DNA of 64,000 nt from CADEGL01 sp050180485 (GCA_050180485.1 JBFXED010000023.1:1-64000), one strand, 5' to 3'. Shown: positions 1 to 9,456, counted from the stretch's first letter. Notes: generated by a model not told the origin, from the sequence alone. Translations and numbers: made by a program.

Positions 1-72
1 TCGCTCACGCTCGCGGCGGCCAAGCTGCCGATCAAGACGCGGATCGTGACGCGCCTGGGCGAGGGGAGCTGA
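1..72 (+). CDS. rplP: 50S ribosomal protein L16, C-terminal end (partial)
   Basis: Only the last 23 codons are inside the window; the start lies upstream. The tail reads AAAKLPIKTRIVTRLGEGS, and the AAAKLPIKT stretch is the conserved C-terminus of L16, a 23S rRNA-binding protein of the large subunit near the A-site tRNA elbow. It lies 4 bases before rpmC, which is the standard rplP-rpmC-rpsQ order of the S10 operon. Confidence 0.9.
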   Translation, partial: SLTLAAAKLPIKTRIVTRLGEGS

Positions 73-76
73 CGCC

Positions 77-274
77 ATGAAGGGCGAGGAAGTGCGCGCC
101 ATGACGGCGGACGAGTTGAGCGACAAGCTGGCGGGCCTGCAGAAGGAAGTGTTCAACCTGCGCTTCCAGAAGGCCAGCGGCCAGTTGGAGAACACGGCGC
201 GGGTGCGCCAGGTGCGCCGGGACATCGCGCGCATCAAGACCGTGCTGGCCGCCAAGGCCCGCGCGGGAAAGTAG
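77..274 (+). CDS. rpmC: 50S ribosomal protein L29
   Basis: This 65-residue protein has normal L29 length. It has the N-terminal helix with MTADELSDKLAGLQKEVFNL and the family motif LRFQKASGQLENTARVRQVRRDIARIKT. L29 is a two-helix protein at the peptide exit tunnel of the large subunit and contributes to the docking site for trigger factor and SRP. The gene lies between rplP and rpsQ, 10 bases from rpsQ, and is clearly co-transcribed with them. Confidence 0.96.
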   Translation: MKGEEVRAMTADELSDKLAGLQKEVFNLRFQKASGQLENTARVRQVRRDIARIKTVLAAKARAGK

Positions 275-284
275 GAGAAGGCGG

Positions 285-536
285 ATGCCGAAGCGCGTAA
301 TGCAGGGCATGGTGACGAGCGACTCGTGCGACAAGACGATCACCGTCAAGGTCGAGCGCCGGATCATGCACCCGGTCTACAAGAAGTACATCGTGCGCTC
401 GACCAAATTCCTGGCGCATGACGAAGAGAACCGTTCCAAGGTCGGCGATGTCGTTCGCATCCGCGAATGCCGCCCGATTTCCAAGCGGAAGCGGTTCGAA
501 GTGATTTACGACCAGGCCGCCGGCAAGACTGCCTGA
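285..536 (+). CDS. rpsQ: 30S ribosomal protein S17
   Basis: This 83-residue OB-fold protein is a primary 16S rRNA binder of the small subunit. The S17 signature is visible as VTSDSCDKTITVKVERRI followed by HPVYKKYI, and GDVVRIRECRPISKRKRF near the C-terminus. The ATG at 285 is preceded by a purine-rich AGGAGAAGG ribosome-binding site. It is followed by rplN after 27 bases. Confidence 0.97.
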   Translation: MPKRVMQGMVTSDSCDKTITVKVERRIMHPVYKKYIVRSTKFLAHDEENRSKVGDVVRIRECRPISKRKRFEVIYDQAAGKTA

Positions 537-563
537 CGGTTTGGCGAGCGAAGGACGACGGGT

Positions 564-932
564 ATGATCCGGACGCAGACTAATTTGGACGTTGCCGACA
601 ACTCCGGCGCCCGGCGCGTGGAGTGCATCAAGGTGCTCGGCGGCTCCAAGCGCAAGAGCGCCTCGATCGGCGACATCATCGTCGTCTCGGTCAAAGAGGC
701 GATCCCGCGCGGCCGCGTGAAGAAGGGCGACGTTCATCGCGCCGTCATCGTGCGGACGGCGAAGGAACACTACCGTCCGGACGGCACGGCGATCCGTTTC
801 GACCGGAACGCCGCCGTCCTGATCGACAAGCAGGGCGAGCCGATCGGCACGCGCATTTTCGGGCCCGTGACGCGTGAGCTGCGCTCGAGAAATTTTCTGA
901 AGATCATTTCACTCGCGCCCGAAGTTCTGTGA
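564..932 (+). CDS. rplN: 50S ribosomal protein L14
   Basis: This 122-residue protein is exactly the usual L14 length. It begins MIRTQTNLDVADNSGARRV, contains GDIIVVSVKEAIPRGRVKKGDV and ends with GPVTRELRSRNFLKIISLAPEVL, all family hallmarks. L14 sits at the subunit interface, binds 23S rRNA and is the binding site of the silencing factor RsfS. It is the first gene of the spc part of the cluster. Confidence 0.98.
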   Translation: MIRTQTNLDVADNSGARRVECIKVLGGSKRKSASIGDIIVVSVKEAIPRGRVKKGDVHRAVIVRTAKEHYRPDGTAIRFDRNAAVLIDKQGEPIGTRIFGPVTRELRSRNFLKIISLAPEVL

Positions 933-942
933 AGTTTTGGCC

Positions 943-1266
943 ATGAAGAACAAGATGAAGGTCAAGAAGGGCGACACGGTCATCGTGATCGCCGGCAAGG
1001 ACAAGGGAAAGCGCGGCGAGGTGCTTCGCTCGATCCCCGCCGATTGGCGCGTGGTCGTTCAGGGCGTCAATGTCGTGAAGCGCCACACCCGGCCGGCGGC
1101 CGGGCAACCTGGAGGCATCGTCGAGAAGGAAGCCTCCATCCATGTTTCGAACGTCATGCTCGTCGATCCGAAGACCGACAAGCCCACGCGCGTCGGCCGC
1201 AAGCTCCTCGATGACGGCCGCAGGGTCCGTTACGCGAAGGGCTCGGGCGAAGTGATCGACCGTTAG
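943..1266 (+). CDS. rplX: 50S ribosomal protein L24
   Basis: This 107-residue KOW-domain protein initiates 50S assembly by binding the 5' part of 23S rRNA. The KOW motif is seen as VKKGDTVIVIAGKDKGKRGEV near residue 5-25, followed by VQGVNVVKRHTRP. I place the start at ATG 943 (MKNKMKVKKGD). A TTG at 937 would add only two residues and is less likely. The gene lies 10 bases after rplN and 10 bases before rplE. Confidence 0.96.
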   Translation: MKNKMKVKKGDTVIVIAGKDKGKRGEVLRSIPADWRVVVQGVNVVKRHTRPAAGQPGGIVEKEASIHVSNVMLVDPKTDKPTRVGRKLLDDGRRVRYAKGSGEVIDR

Positions 1267-1276
1267 GAATTGAACA

Positions 1277-1819
1277 ATGGCCGCTAGACTGCAGGATCAT
1301 TACGAAAAAGTCGTGAAGCCCGGGCTGGTGAAATCCTTCGGCTACGAGAACGCCATGGCTGTTCCGAAGCTGGAGAAGATCGTCATCAACATGGGCGTGG
1401 GCGAGGTCGTGAACGACTCGAAGAAGATCGAGGCGGCGGCCAAGCAGTTGACCCAGATCGCGGGCCAGAAGGCCCTGCCGATCGCGTCGAAGAAGTCGAT
1501 CGCGACCTTCAAGCTGCGCAAGGGCCTCAAGGTCGGTTGCAAGGTCACGCTGCGCCGCGACCGGATGTACGAGTTTCTGGATCGCCTCGTGAACATCGCG
1601 CTGCCGCGCGTGCGCGACTTCCGCGGCTTGTCCCCCCGCAGCTTCGACGGCCGCGGCAACTACGCGCTCGGCCTCAAGGAGCAGATCGTGTTCCCCGAGA
1701 TCGACTACGACAGCGTGGACGAGATTCGCGGCATGGACGTCATCATCGTCACGTCCGCGAAAACGAACGAGGAAGCGCTGGCGCTCCTCAAGGGCTTCAA
1801 CATGCCGTTCCAGAGCTAG
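1277..1819 (+). CDS. rplE: 50S ribosomal protein L5
   Basis: This 180-residue protein has normal L5 length. It carries the family stretches PKLEKIVINMGVGEV, FKLRKGLKVGCKVTLR, LPRVRDFRGLSPRSFDGRGN and GMDVIIVTSAKTNEEA. L5 binds 5S rRNA in the central protuberance of the large subunit and contacts P-site tRNA. It is in the expected position between rplX and rpsN. Confidence 0.98.
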   Translation: MAARLQDHYEKVVKPGLVKSFGYENAMAVPKLEKIVINMGVGEVVNDSKKIEAAAKQLTQIAGQKALPIASKKSIATFKLRKGLKVGCKVTLRRDRMYEFLDRLVNIALPRVRDFRGLSPRSFDGRGNYALGLKEQIVFPEIDYDSVDEIRGMDVIIVTSAKTNEEALALLKGFNMPFQS

Positions 1820-1835
1820 GGCGGCGGAGGACCAC

Positions 1836-2141
1836 ATGGCCAAAAAGGGTTTCATCGAGCGCAACAACAAGCGGAAGAAGCTGTCCGTGCGTTTCGCTGC
1901 GCGCCGCAAGGCGCTGAAGGAGATCGCCGGCGACCGCTCGCGTCCCGCGGAGGAGCGTTTCGAGGCGCGCCTCAAGCTGGCCAAGCTGCCGCGCAACGCC
2001 GCGCCGATCCGCGTCCGCAACATCTGCGAGTTGACCGGCCGCACACGCTCGACCTACCGCAAGTTCCGCCTCTCGCGCATCAAGCTCCGCGAACTGGCCG
2101 CGCAAGGCCTGATTCCGGGCATGGTCAAGTCGAGCTGGTGA
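1836..2141 (+). CDS. rpsN: 30S ribosomal protein S14 (long, zinc-free form)
   Basis: This 101-residue protein is the long form of S14 and lacks the paired CxxC zinc motifs of the short form; only one Cys is seen (ICELTGRTRSTYRKF). It begins MAKKGFIERNNKRKKL and ends GLIPGMVKSSW, both typical. S14 is needed late in assembly of the small-subunit head. The start has a GGAGGA ribosome-binding site within the 16-base gap after rplE. Confidence 0.97.
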   Translation: MAKKGFIERNNKRKKLSVRFAARRKALKEIAGDRSRPAEERFEARLKLAKLPRNAAPIRVRNICELTGRTRSTYRKFRLSRIKLRELAAQGLIPGMVKSSW

Positions 2142-2151
2142 GGAGAAGACC

Positions 2152-2550
2152 ATGAGCCTGTCCGATCCGATCTCCGACATGATCACGCGCATCCGCAACG
2201 GCCAGCGCGCGCGCAAGGCCGCCGTGGATTCGCCCGCGTCCCAGCTGCGCGAGCAGGTGCTCGAGGCATTGAAGCGCGAGGGTTACATCCGCGGCTACAC
2301 GCGCGAGGAAACCAGCCCCGGCATCGCCAAGCTGCGCATCGAGCTGAAGTACCATCAGGGCGAGCCGGTGATTCGCGAGATCGATCGTATTTCGCGCCCG
2401 GGCCGCAAGGTCTATTCGCGCGTCAAGGATATGAAGCGCGTCCATGGCGGGCTCGGGGTCGCGATCCTGTCCACGTCCAAGGGCGTGATGTCCGACACCG
2501 AGGCGCGCGCCGCCAATCTGGGCGGCGAAGTGCTCTGCCAGGTGTTCTAG
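2152..2550 (+). CDS. rpsH: 30S ribosomal protein S8
   Basis: This 132-residue protein has normal S8 length. It begins MSLSDPISDMITRIRNGQ and ends with the S8 signature GLGVAILSTSKGVMSDTEAR and GGEVLCQVF. S8 is a primary 16S rRNA binder that nucleates the central domain of the 30S subunit. In enterobacteria S8 represses the spc operon by binding its own mRNA; I have not identified that RNA fold here. Confidence 0.98.
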   Translation: MSLSDPISDMITRIRNGQRARKAAVDSPASQLREQVLEALKREGYIRGYTREETSPGIAKLRIELKYHQGEPVIREIDRISRPGRKVYSRVKDMKRVHGGLGVAILSTSKGVMSDTEARAANLGGEVLCQVF

Positions 2551-2570
2551 GCGGAACGGAGGAATTCAAA

Positions 2571-3104
2571 GTGTCGCGCGTCGGTCGCAATCCCGTCACG
2601 GTCCCCAGCGGCGTCGAGGTCAAGCTCGCCGGCCAGAGCATTCTGGCCAAGAGCAAGCTCGGCGAGCGCAAGGTTGATGTCTCCCGTCATGTCGAGGTCA
2701 AGCTCGAGGATGGCAAGATCGTTCTCGCCCCGCGCGGGGATACGAAGGAAGCGCGCACCCTGTGGGGTACGACGCGCAGCCTTCTGCAGGGCATCATCAA
2801 GGGTCTGACCGAAGCCTATCGCGTGGATCTTGAGATCGTCGGCGTCGGTTATCGCGCGGCGGTCGACAAGAAGACGCTCAACTTGCAGCTCGGCTTCAGC
2901 CACGAAGTGAAGTATCCGATCCCGGACGGCATCACGATCAAGTGCGAGAAGCCGACGTCGATCGCGGTTATCGGTGTCGATCGCGGGCAGGTCGGCCAGG
3001 TTGCGGCCGAGATTCGCGGCTACCGGAAGCCCGAGCCCTATAAGGGCAAGGGGATCCGCTACTCGACCGAGGCGGTTCGCCGTAAAGAAGGCAAGAAGAA
3101 GTAA
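2571..3104 (+). CDS. rplF: 50S ribosomal protein L6
   Basis: This 177-residue protein starts with GTG behind a clear GGAGGA site (MSRVGRNPVTVPSGVEV). The C-terminal family signature GKGIRYSTEAVRRKEGKKK is complete, and the repeat domain VDLEIVGVGYRA is visible near residue 85-97. L6 binds 23S rRNA helix 97 near the factor-binding site. It lies 20 bases after rpsH. Confidence 0.97.
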   Translation: MSRVGRNPVTVPSGVEVKLAGQSILAKSKLGERKVDVSRHVEVKLEDGKIVLAPRGDTKEARTLWGTTRSLLQGIIKGLTEAYRVDLEIVGVGYRAAVDKKTLNLQLGFSHEVKYPIPDGITIKCEKPTSIAVIGVDRGQVGQVAAEIRGYRKPEPYKGKGIRYSTEAVRRKEGKKK

Positions 3105-3122
3105 CGCAAGAGAGCCAGGGCG

Positions 3123-3485
3123 ATGTGGAAGGCAGATGACAAATTCGCGCGGCGGAAAGCCCGCACGCGCTACCGCCTGCGGCAGACCGCGCACGGCCGT
3201 CCGCGCTTGTGCGTGTTCCGTTCAGGCCGGCATATCTATGCCCAGGTGATCGACGATCTGGCGGGCAAGACGCTCGCCGCCGCGTCGACCTTGGACAAGG
3301 ATCTGAAGGGCTCGTTGCCCAAGGGTTGCGATAAGACCGCGGCGGGCGCGGTGGGCAAACTGGTCGCCGAGCGCGCGCTCAAGGCGGGAATCAAGGCCGT
3401 CGTGTTCGATCGCGGCGCTTATCTCTATCACGGGCGCGTGAAGGCGCTGGCGGAAGCGGCGCGCGAAGGCGGCCTGCAGTTCTAG
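3123..3485 (+). CDS. rplR: 50S ribosomal protein L18
   Basis: This 120-residue protein contains ARTRYRLRQTAHGRPRLCV, FRSGRHIYAQVIDD, and the L18 C-terminal motif FDRGAYLYHGRVKALAEAAR with GLQF at the end. L18 binds 5S rRNA together with L5 and anchors it in the large subunit. It follows rplF by 18 bases and precedes rpsE. Confidence 0.97.
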   Translation: MWKADDKFARRKARTRYRLRQTAHGRPRLCVFRSGRHIYAQVIDDLAGKTLAAASTLDKDLKGSLPKGCDKTAAGAVGKLVAERALKAGIKAVVFDRGAYLYHGRVKALAEAAREGGLQF

Positions 3486-3500
3486 GAAGGCATGGGATCA

Positions 3501-4106
3501 ATGGCACGCACAGCACCCCAGAACACGTCCGGCGAGCGGCCCCAGCGCGGTGAGCGCGGCGGTCGTGACCGCGACCGGGCCCCCCGCGACCGCGAGGATT
3601 CCGATCTTCGCGAGAAGCTCGTCAGCATCAACCGCGTCGCCAAGGTGGTGAAGGGCGGCCGGCGCTTCGGCTTCTCGGCCGTGGTCGTGGTTGGCGATGG
3701 CAAGGGCCGCGTCGGCTTCGGCAAGGGCAAGGCGCGCGAGGTTCCCGAGGCCATCCGCAAGGGCACCGAGCACGCCAAGCGTGCCATGGTCCGCATTCCA
3801 CTGCGCGAAGGCCGCACGATCCACCACGACGTCCAGGGCGAATTCGGCGCCGGGCGCGTCGTGCTGCGCACGGCACCCGCCGGTACGGGCATCATCGCGG
3901 GCGGCCCGATGCGCGCCATCTTCGAGTGCCTGGGCGTCCAGGACGTGGTGGCCAAGTCGGTCGGCACCTCCAATCCTCACAATATGCTGCGCGCCACCTT
4001 CACGGCGCTGTCCCACGTGGCGTCGCCGCGCCAGGTGGCCGCCAAGCGCGGCAAGAAGGTCAGCGACGTCATCGGGCGCCGCGGCGAGGAAGAGGCCAAG
4101 GAGTAG
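3501..4106 (+). CDS. rpsE: 30S ribosomal protein S5
   Basis: This is about 201 residues. The core has the S5 RNA-binding signature (VSINRVAKVVKGGRRFGF, then VGDGKGRVGFGKGKAREVPEA) and the C-terminal domain with GTGIIAGGPMRAIFE. S5 sits at the mRNA entry channel and affects decoding accuracy. The first 35 residues are an extension rich in Arg, Asp, Glu and Gly. ATG 3501 is preferred because ATG 3492 is only one base from the AGGAAGG site; either is possible. Confidence 0.95.
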   Translation: MARTAPQNTSGERPQRGERGGRDRDRAPRDREDSDLREKLVSINRVAKVVKGGRRFGFSAVVVVGDGKGRVGFGKGKAREVPEAIRKGTEHAKRAMVRIPLREGRTIHHDVQGEFGAGRVVLRTAPAGTGIIAGGPMRAIFECLGVQDVVAKSVGTSNPHNMLRATFTALSHVASPRQVAAKRGKKVSDVIGRRGEEEAKE

Positions 4107-4109
4107 GCC

Positions 4110-4325
4110 ATGGCTGCGAAGAAGGCTTCCAAAGGCGCCAAGGGCGCCACGATCACGGTCGTTCAGACCGGCAGCGTGTACGGCCGCAAGCCGGGCCAGC
4201 GTGAGACGCTGCTTGGCCTGGGTCTCGGCAAGATCGGCCAGACCCGCACGCTTGAGGACACGCCGTCGGTGCGGGGCATGGTGCAGAAGGTCGCGCACCT
4301 GATCCGCGTCGAGCAGGCCCAGTAA
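4110..4325 (+). CDS. rpmD: 50S ribosomal protein L30
   Basis: This 71-residue protein is the short bacterial L30. It has an Ala/Lys-rich N-terminal extension of about 12 residues, then ITVVQTGSVYGRKPGQRETLLGLGL and the signature LEDTPSVRGMVQKVAHLI. L30 is a non-essential 23S rRNA-binding protein. The start is 3 bases after rpsE, which indicates translational coupling. Confidence 0.96.
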   Translation: MAAKKASKGAKGATITVVQTGSVYGRKPGQRETLLGLGLGKIGQTRTLEDTPSVRGMVQKVAHLIRVEQAQ

Positions 4326-4356
4326 AACCGGCCCCGCGCCGGCAAGGAGTTAGGTG

Positions 4357-4932
4357 ATGAAGCTCAACCAGTTGTCCGACAATTCGGGCGCCCGCCATCG
4401 CCGCATGCGCGTCGGGCGCGGCATCGGCTCGGGCAAGGGCAAGACGGCGGGCCGCGGCCACAAGGGTCAGAAGGCGCGCACGGGCGTGTCGCTCCACGGC
4501 TTCGAAGGCGGCCAGATGCCGCTGCATCGCCGGTTGCCGAAGCGCGGCTTCAAGAACGCCAATCGCCTGCGCTTCAAGGTCGTGAACCTCGGCGCGCTGC
4601 AGAAGGCGGTCGATGCGGGCAAGTTGAAGGGCAAGGTCGACGCCGATGCGTTGGTCAAGGCCGGCCTGATGTCCGACGCCAAGGACGGCATCCGCCTCCT
4701 GGGCGACGGTGAGCTGAAGGCCAAGCTGGAAGTGTCCGTCGCGGGCGCGTCCAAGTCGGCCATCGCGGCGGTCGAGAAGGCCGGCGGCTCGGTCGTCATC
4801 CTGCGTCCCAAGCACGTCGAGAGCGAAGCCACCAAGGAACGGAACGCGAAGCGCGCGGCGAAAAAGAACAAGGGTAAAAAGGCCGCCCCTGCTGCTCCGG
4901 CCGAAGCCGGCGACGCCGCGGCCAAAGCCTAA
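4357..4932 (+). CDS. rplO: 50S ribosomal protein L15
   Basis: This protein is about 191 residues. It begins MKLNQLSDNSGARHRRMRVG and has the glycine-rich RGIGSGKGKTAGRGHKGQKA region and GFEGGQMPLHRRLPKRGF. The last 30 residues are a Lys/Ala tail (KKNKGKKAAPAAPAEAGD) longer than in E. coli L15 but common in alphaproteobacteria. ATG 4357 fits the GGAGT site better than the in-frame GTG at 4354. L15 is needed for late 50S assembly. Confidence 0.96.
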   Translation: MKLNQLSDNSGARHRRMRVGRGIGSGKGKTAGRGHKGQKARTGVSLHGFEGGQMPLHRRLPKRGFKNANRLRFKVVNLGALQKAVDAGKLKGKVDADALVKAGLMSDAKDGIRLLGDGELKAKLEVSVAGASKSAIAAVEKAGGSVVILRPKHVESEATKERNAKRAAKKNKGKKAAPAAPAEAGDAAAKA

Positions 4933-4947
4933 GCGCGGTCCGGCCCC

Positions 4948-6287
<1,340 letters not shown>

Positions 6288-6291
<4 letters not shown>

Positions 6292-6938
6292 ACATCATCC
6301 TGCTGGGGCCGCCCGGATGCGGGAAGGGCACCCAGGCCAAGCGGTTGCAGGATAGGTTCGGTCTGGTCCAGCTTTCGACCGGTGACATGCTGCGCGCGGC
6401 CGTGAAGTCGGGCAGCGAGATCGGCAGGAGGGCCAAGGCCATCATGGATTCGGGCGCTCTTGTGCCCGACGACGTGATTATCGCCATGATCGAGGACCGG
6501 ATCGGCCAGTCGGATTGCCGCAACGGCGTGATTCTGGACGGTTTCCCCCGCACGGTGGCCCAGGCCGAAGCCCTGGACCGCATGTTCGCCGGCAAGGGGC
6601 TGAAATTGGATCGGGTGATCGAGCTGGCGGTGGACGAAGGTGCCTTGGTCAAGCGCATCACCGGCCGGTTTAGCTGCAAGACCTGTGGCGCGGGGTATCA
6701 TGATACCTTTCAGCGCCCGAAAAAGGACGGCGTCTGCGACGTCTGCGGCGGCACGGAATTCGTTCGCCGGGACGACGACAAGGAAGAGACGGTCAAGGCA
6801 CGCCTGGAGGCTTACCGCCGTCAGACGGCGCCGATTTTGCCCTATTACAAGGGCAAGGGATTGCTGTCCCAGGTCGACGGGATGGCGCCGATTGACGATG
6901 TTACGCGCCAAATCGAGGCGCTGGTGGGGCGTCGGTAA
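6288..6938 (+). CDS. adk: Adenylate kinase (zinc-lid type)
   Basis: This 216-residue enzyme interconverts AMP + ATP and 2 ADP in the cytoplasm. The P-loop GPPGCGKGT is at residues 7-15 and DGFPRT at 84-89. The LID domain has four cysteines (C130, C133, C150, C153) in CxxC pairs, the zinc-binding variant of the lid. The ATG lies in the ATGA overlap with the secY stop, so the two are translationally coupled, as in many bacteria. The in-frame reading stops at TAA just before a strong promoter. Confidence 0.97.
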
Positions 6939-6942
6939 GACG

Positions 6943-6970
6943 TTGACCATCGTGGGTTTTTGACTATACT
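6943..6970 (+). promoter_or_regulatory. Sigma70-type promoter for the rpsM-rpsK-rpoA-rplQ unit
   Basis: TTGACC at 6943-6948 and TATACT at 6965-6970 are separated by 16 bases, a near-consensus housekeeping promoter. It starts 4 bases after the adk stop and points at rpsM, leaving a leader of about 75 bases that is GC-rich and could fold. The -35/-10 match is seen directly; its activity is inferred. Confidence 0.7.
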
Positions 6971-7052
6971 TCGGCCGCTCTCCCGGCAGGGCGGGACGGG
7001 GCCGCCTTTGCTCGTCCCTGCGGGTAGGGATCCGACAACCAGGAGATTCGGC

Positions 7053-7430
7053 GTGGCGCGAATTGCCGGCGTGAACATTCCGACGCAGAAGCGGGTGGAA
7101 GTAGCGCTCACATACATTTACGGAATCGGTCGTACGCAGTCGAAGAAGATCTGCGAGAAGATCGGCATTCCGGCTGACCGTCGCGTCAATCAGTTGACGG
7201 ACGACGAGGTCCTCCGCATCCGCGAAACCATCGATCGCGAATATCGCGTCGAGGGCGATTTGCGGCGCGAGACGGCGATGAACATCAAGCGCCTGCTCGA
7301 CCTCGGTTGCTACCGCGGCCTGCGCCATCGTCGCGGCCTGCCGGTCCGTGGCCAGCGCACGCACACCAACGCGCGCACCCGTAAGGGCAAGGCACGCGCG
7401 ATCGCCGGCAAGAAGAAAGTCACGAAGTAA
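7053..7430 (+). CDS. rpsM: 30S ribosomal protein S13
   Basis: This 125-residue protein has the usual S13 length when started at GTG 7053 (MARIAGVNIPTQKRVEVALTY). That start sits behind the site AGGAG at 7041-7045. An in-frame ATG upstream at 6960 would overlap the promoter and add 31 residues not found in the family. The helix-hairpin-helix IYGIGRTQSKKICEKIGI and the C-terminal GQRTHTNARTRKGKA are characteristic. S13 forms intersubunit bridges with L5 at the head of the 30S subunit. Confidence 0.96.
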   Translation: MARIAGVNIPTQKRVEVALTYIYGIGRTQSKKICEKIGIPADRRVNQLTDDEVLRIRETIDREYRVEGDLRRETAMNIKRLLDLGCYRGLRHRRGLPVRGQRTHTNARTRKGKARAIAGKKKVTK

Positions 7431-7451
7431 GAGCGGCAGGAGTTCGATTTT

Positions 7452-7850
7452 ATGGCAGTTGCGAAAACCTCCGCTTCCCGCGTCCGTCGTCGCGAGCGGA
7501 AGAACATCACCTCCGGCGTTGCGCACGTGAACGCCTCGTTCAACAACACCACGGTCACGATCACCGACATGCAGGGCAACGCGATCGCGTGGTCCTCGTC
7601 GGGCAGCCAGGGTTTCAAGGGCTCGCGCAAGTCGACGCCCTATGCCGCGCAGATGGCCGCCGAAGGCGCCGCGCGCAAGGCGATGGAACACGGTATGCGC
7701 ACGGTCGAGATCCTGATCAAGGGACCGGGCGCGGGCCGCGAATCGGCGCTGCGTGCGTTGCAGGCGGTCGGTCTTCAGGTCACATCCATCCGCGACGTGA
7801 CGCCGATTCCGCACAATGGTTGCCGGCCGCCGAAACGGCGCCGGGTTTAA
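7452..7850 (+). CDS. rpsK: 30S ribosomal protein S11
   Basis: This 132-residue protein carries GVAHVNASFNNTTVTITD, SSGSQGFKGSRKSTPYAAQ and the invariant C-terminus PIPHNGCRPPKRRRV. S11 lines the mRNA exit channel on the 30S platform. It is 21 bases after rpsM and belongs to the same alpha-operon unit. The rpsD gene often found between rpsK and rpoA in other phyla is absent here, as is normal in alphaproteobacteria. Confidence 0.98.
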   Translation: MAVAKTSASRVRRRERKNITSGVAHVNASFNNTTVTITDMQGNAIAWSSSGSQGFKGSRKSTPYAAQMAAEGAARKAMEHGMRTVEILIKGPGAGRESALRALQAVGLQVTSIRDVTPIPHNGCRPPKRRRV

Positions 7851-7861
7851 GTTCGATTTGG

Positions 7862-7884
7862 GCGCCGGGCCCTGTTCCCGGCGC
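7862..7884 (+). other. Hairpin in the rpsK-rpoA gap
   Basis: GCGCCGGG at 7862-7869 and CCCGGCGC at 7877-7884 form a perfect 8-bp stem with a 7-base loop. No T-run follows, so it is unlikely to be a full terminator. A second GC-rich palindromic stretch (GGCCGCGAGGCCGGCC) follows at about 7893-7908. It may tune the rpoA/ribosomal protein ratio by pausing or mRNA processing; that is inference. Confidence 0.45.
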
Positions 7885-7937
7885 ATCCGGCTGGCCGCGA
7901 GGCCGGCCCACTATTGCGTTAAGGACGCGCGATCATC

Positions 7938-8984
7938 ATGGACCTCGGAAAGCGTGAAGTGACCACTGTCATCCAGCGGAACTGGACCGAGTTGATCCGT
8001 CCCGCGAAGCTGCAGGTCGAGTCCGGCCACGACGCCCGCCGGATCGCCACCGTCGTGGCCGAGCCGCTCGAGCGCGGCTTCGGCGTCACGCTGGGCAATG
8101 CTCTCCGTCGCATTCTCCTGTCCTCGCTCCAGGGCGCGGCCGTCACCTCGGTTCAGATCGAGGGCGTGCTGCACGAGTTCTCGTCGATCCCGGGCGTGCT
8201 CGAGGATGTCACCGACGTCGTCCTGAACATCAAGACGATGGCGTTGCGCATGCACGGCGAAGGGCCGAAGCGCATCGTGCTCCAGGCCAAGGGCCCGGGC
8301 GAAGTGAAGGCCGGCATGATCGAAGCCGGTCACGACATCGAGATCATGGATCCCGACCATCTGATCTGCACGCTCGACAAGGGCGCCAAGATCAAGATGG
8401 AGCTGACCGTCGGCAACGGTAAGGGCTATGTCGCCGCCTCGCAGAGCCGCGCGGCGGACGCGCCCATCGGCCTGATCCCGGTCGACGCGCTCTACAGCCC
8501 CGTGCGCCGCGTGACCTACAAGGTCGACAACACCCGCGTCGGCCAGGTCACCGACTACGACCGCCTGACGCTGCAGGTCGAGACCAACGGCGCCGTGCGC
8601 CCCGAGGACGCCGTGGCATTGGCCGCGCGTATCCTGCAGGACCAGCTCCAGCTCTTCATCAATTTCGAGGAGCCGGTGAAGAGCGCGGCGGAAGAGGCGG
8701 TCGCGGACCTGCCCTTCAACCGCAACCTTCTGCGCAAGGTGGACGAGCTCGAGCTGTCCGTCCGCTCGGCCAACTGCCTGAAGAACGACAACATCATCTA
8801 CATCGGCGACCTGGTGCAGAAGACGGAGGCGGAGATGCTCCGCACGCCGAACTTCGGCCGCAAGTCGCTCAACGAGATCAAGGAAGTCCTGGGCCAGATG
8901 GGTTTGCATCTGGGCATGGAAGTCCCGAGCTGGCCGCCCGAGAACATCGAGGATTTGGCCAAGAAGCTCGAAGAGCCGTATTGA
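7938..8984 (+). CDS. rpoA: DNA-directed RNA polymerase subunit alpha
   Basis: This 348-residue protein has the normal alphaproteobacterial length. The N-terminal dimerisation domain has EPLERGFGVTLGNALRRILL (about residues 43-62) and the EGVLHEFSSIPGVLEDVTDV region. The C-terminal domain, which binds UP elements and activators, has ELSVRSANCLKNDNI and LRTPNFGRKSLNEIKEVL (about 270-325). Alpha dimerisation starts RNA polymerase assembly. The gene lies between rpsK and rplQ. Confidence 0.99.
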   Translation: MDLGKREVTTVIQRNWTELIRPAKLQVESGHDARRIATVVAEPLERGFGVTLGNALRRILLSSLQGAAVTSVQIEGVLHEFSSIPGVLEDVTDVVLNIKTMALRMHGEGPKRIVLQAKGPGEVKAGMIEAGHDIEIMDPDHLICTLDKGAKIKMELTVGNGKGYVAASQSRAADAPIGLIPVDALYSPVRRVTYKVDNTRVGQVTDYDRLTLQVETNGAVRPEDAVALAARILQDQLQLFINFEEPVKSAAEEAVADLPFNRNLLRKVDELELSVRSANCLKNDNIIYIGDLVQKTEAEMLRTPNFGRKSLNEIKEVLGQMGLHLGMEVPSWPPENIEDLAKKLEEPY

Positions 8985-9021
8985 ACGAAGGCGCTTCGCG
9001 CGTCCCTGAGGAGTTAAGACA

Positions 9022-9456
9022 ATGCGCCATGGCATGGCAGGCCGGAAACTCAACCGGACCACGTCCCACCGCAAGGCGATGCTGGCCAACATGGCCGTCG
9101 CGCTGATCAAGCACGAGCAGATCAAGACTACCCTGCCGAAGGCGAAGGAAATCGCCCCGGTGGTGGAGAAGCTGATCACGCTGGGCAAGGCGGGCACGCT
9201 GCACGCGCGCCGCCAGGCCATGTCGATGCTCCAGGACGAGACCATCACGTCCAAGCTGTTCGACGGCCTGGCCTCGCGCTATGCCGGCCGCAAGGGCGGC
9301 TATACGCGCGTGCTCAAGGCGGGTATGCGCTATGGCGATGCGGCTCCGATGGCCTATGTCGAGCTGGTCGATCGCGATGTGGCCGCCAAGGGCCAGGATT
9401 CGGGCCCGGTGCAGGCCAAGGCCGACGACGAAGAGGGCGGCGACAAAGCCGCCTGA
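9022..9456 (+). CDS. rplQ: 50S ribosomal protein L17
   Basis: This 144-residue protein begins MRHGMAGRKLNRTTSHRKAM, the L17 signature, followed by NMAVALIKHEQIKTTLPKAKE and the conserved GGYTRVLKAGMRYGDAAPMA. A 25-residue acidic/Ala-rich tail follows the core. L17 lies at the base of the 50S subunit near the tunnel exit. It is the last gene of the ribosomal cluster and is followed by a terminator. Confidence 0.98.
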   Translation: MRHGMAGRKLNRTTSHRKAMLANMAVALIKHEQIKTTLPKAKEIAPVVEKLITLGKAGTLHARRQAMSMLQDETITSKLFDGLASRYAGRKGGYTRVLKAGMRYGDAAPMAYVELVDRDVAAKGQDSGPVQAKADDEEGGDKAA

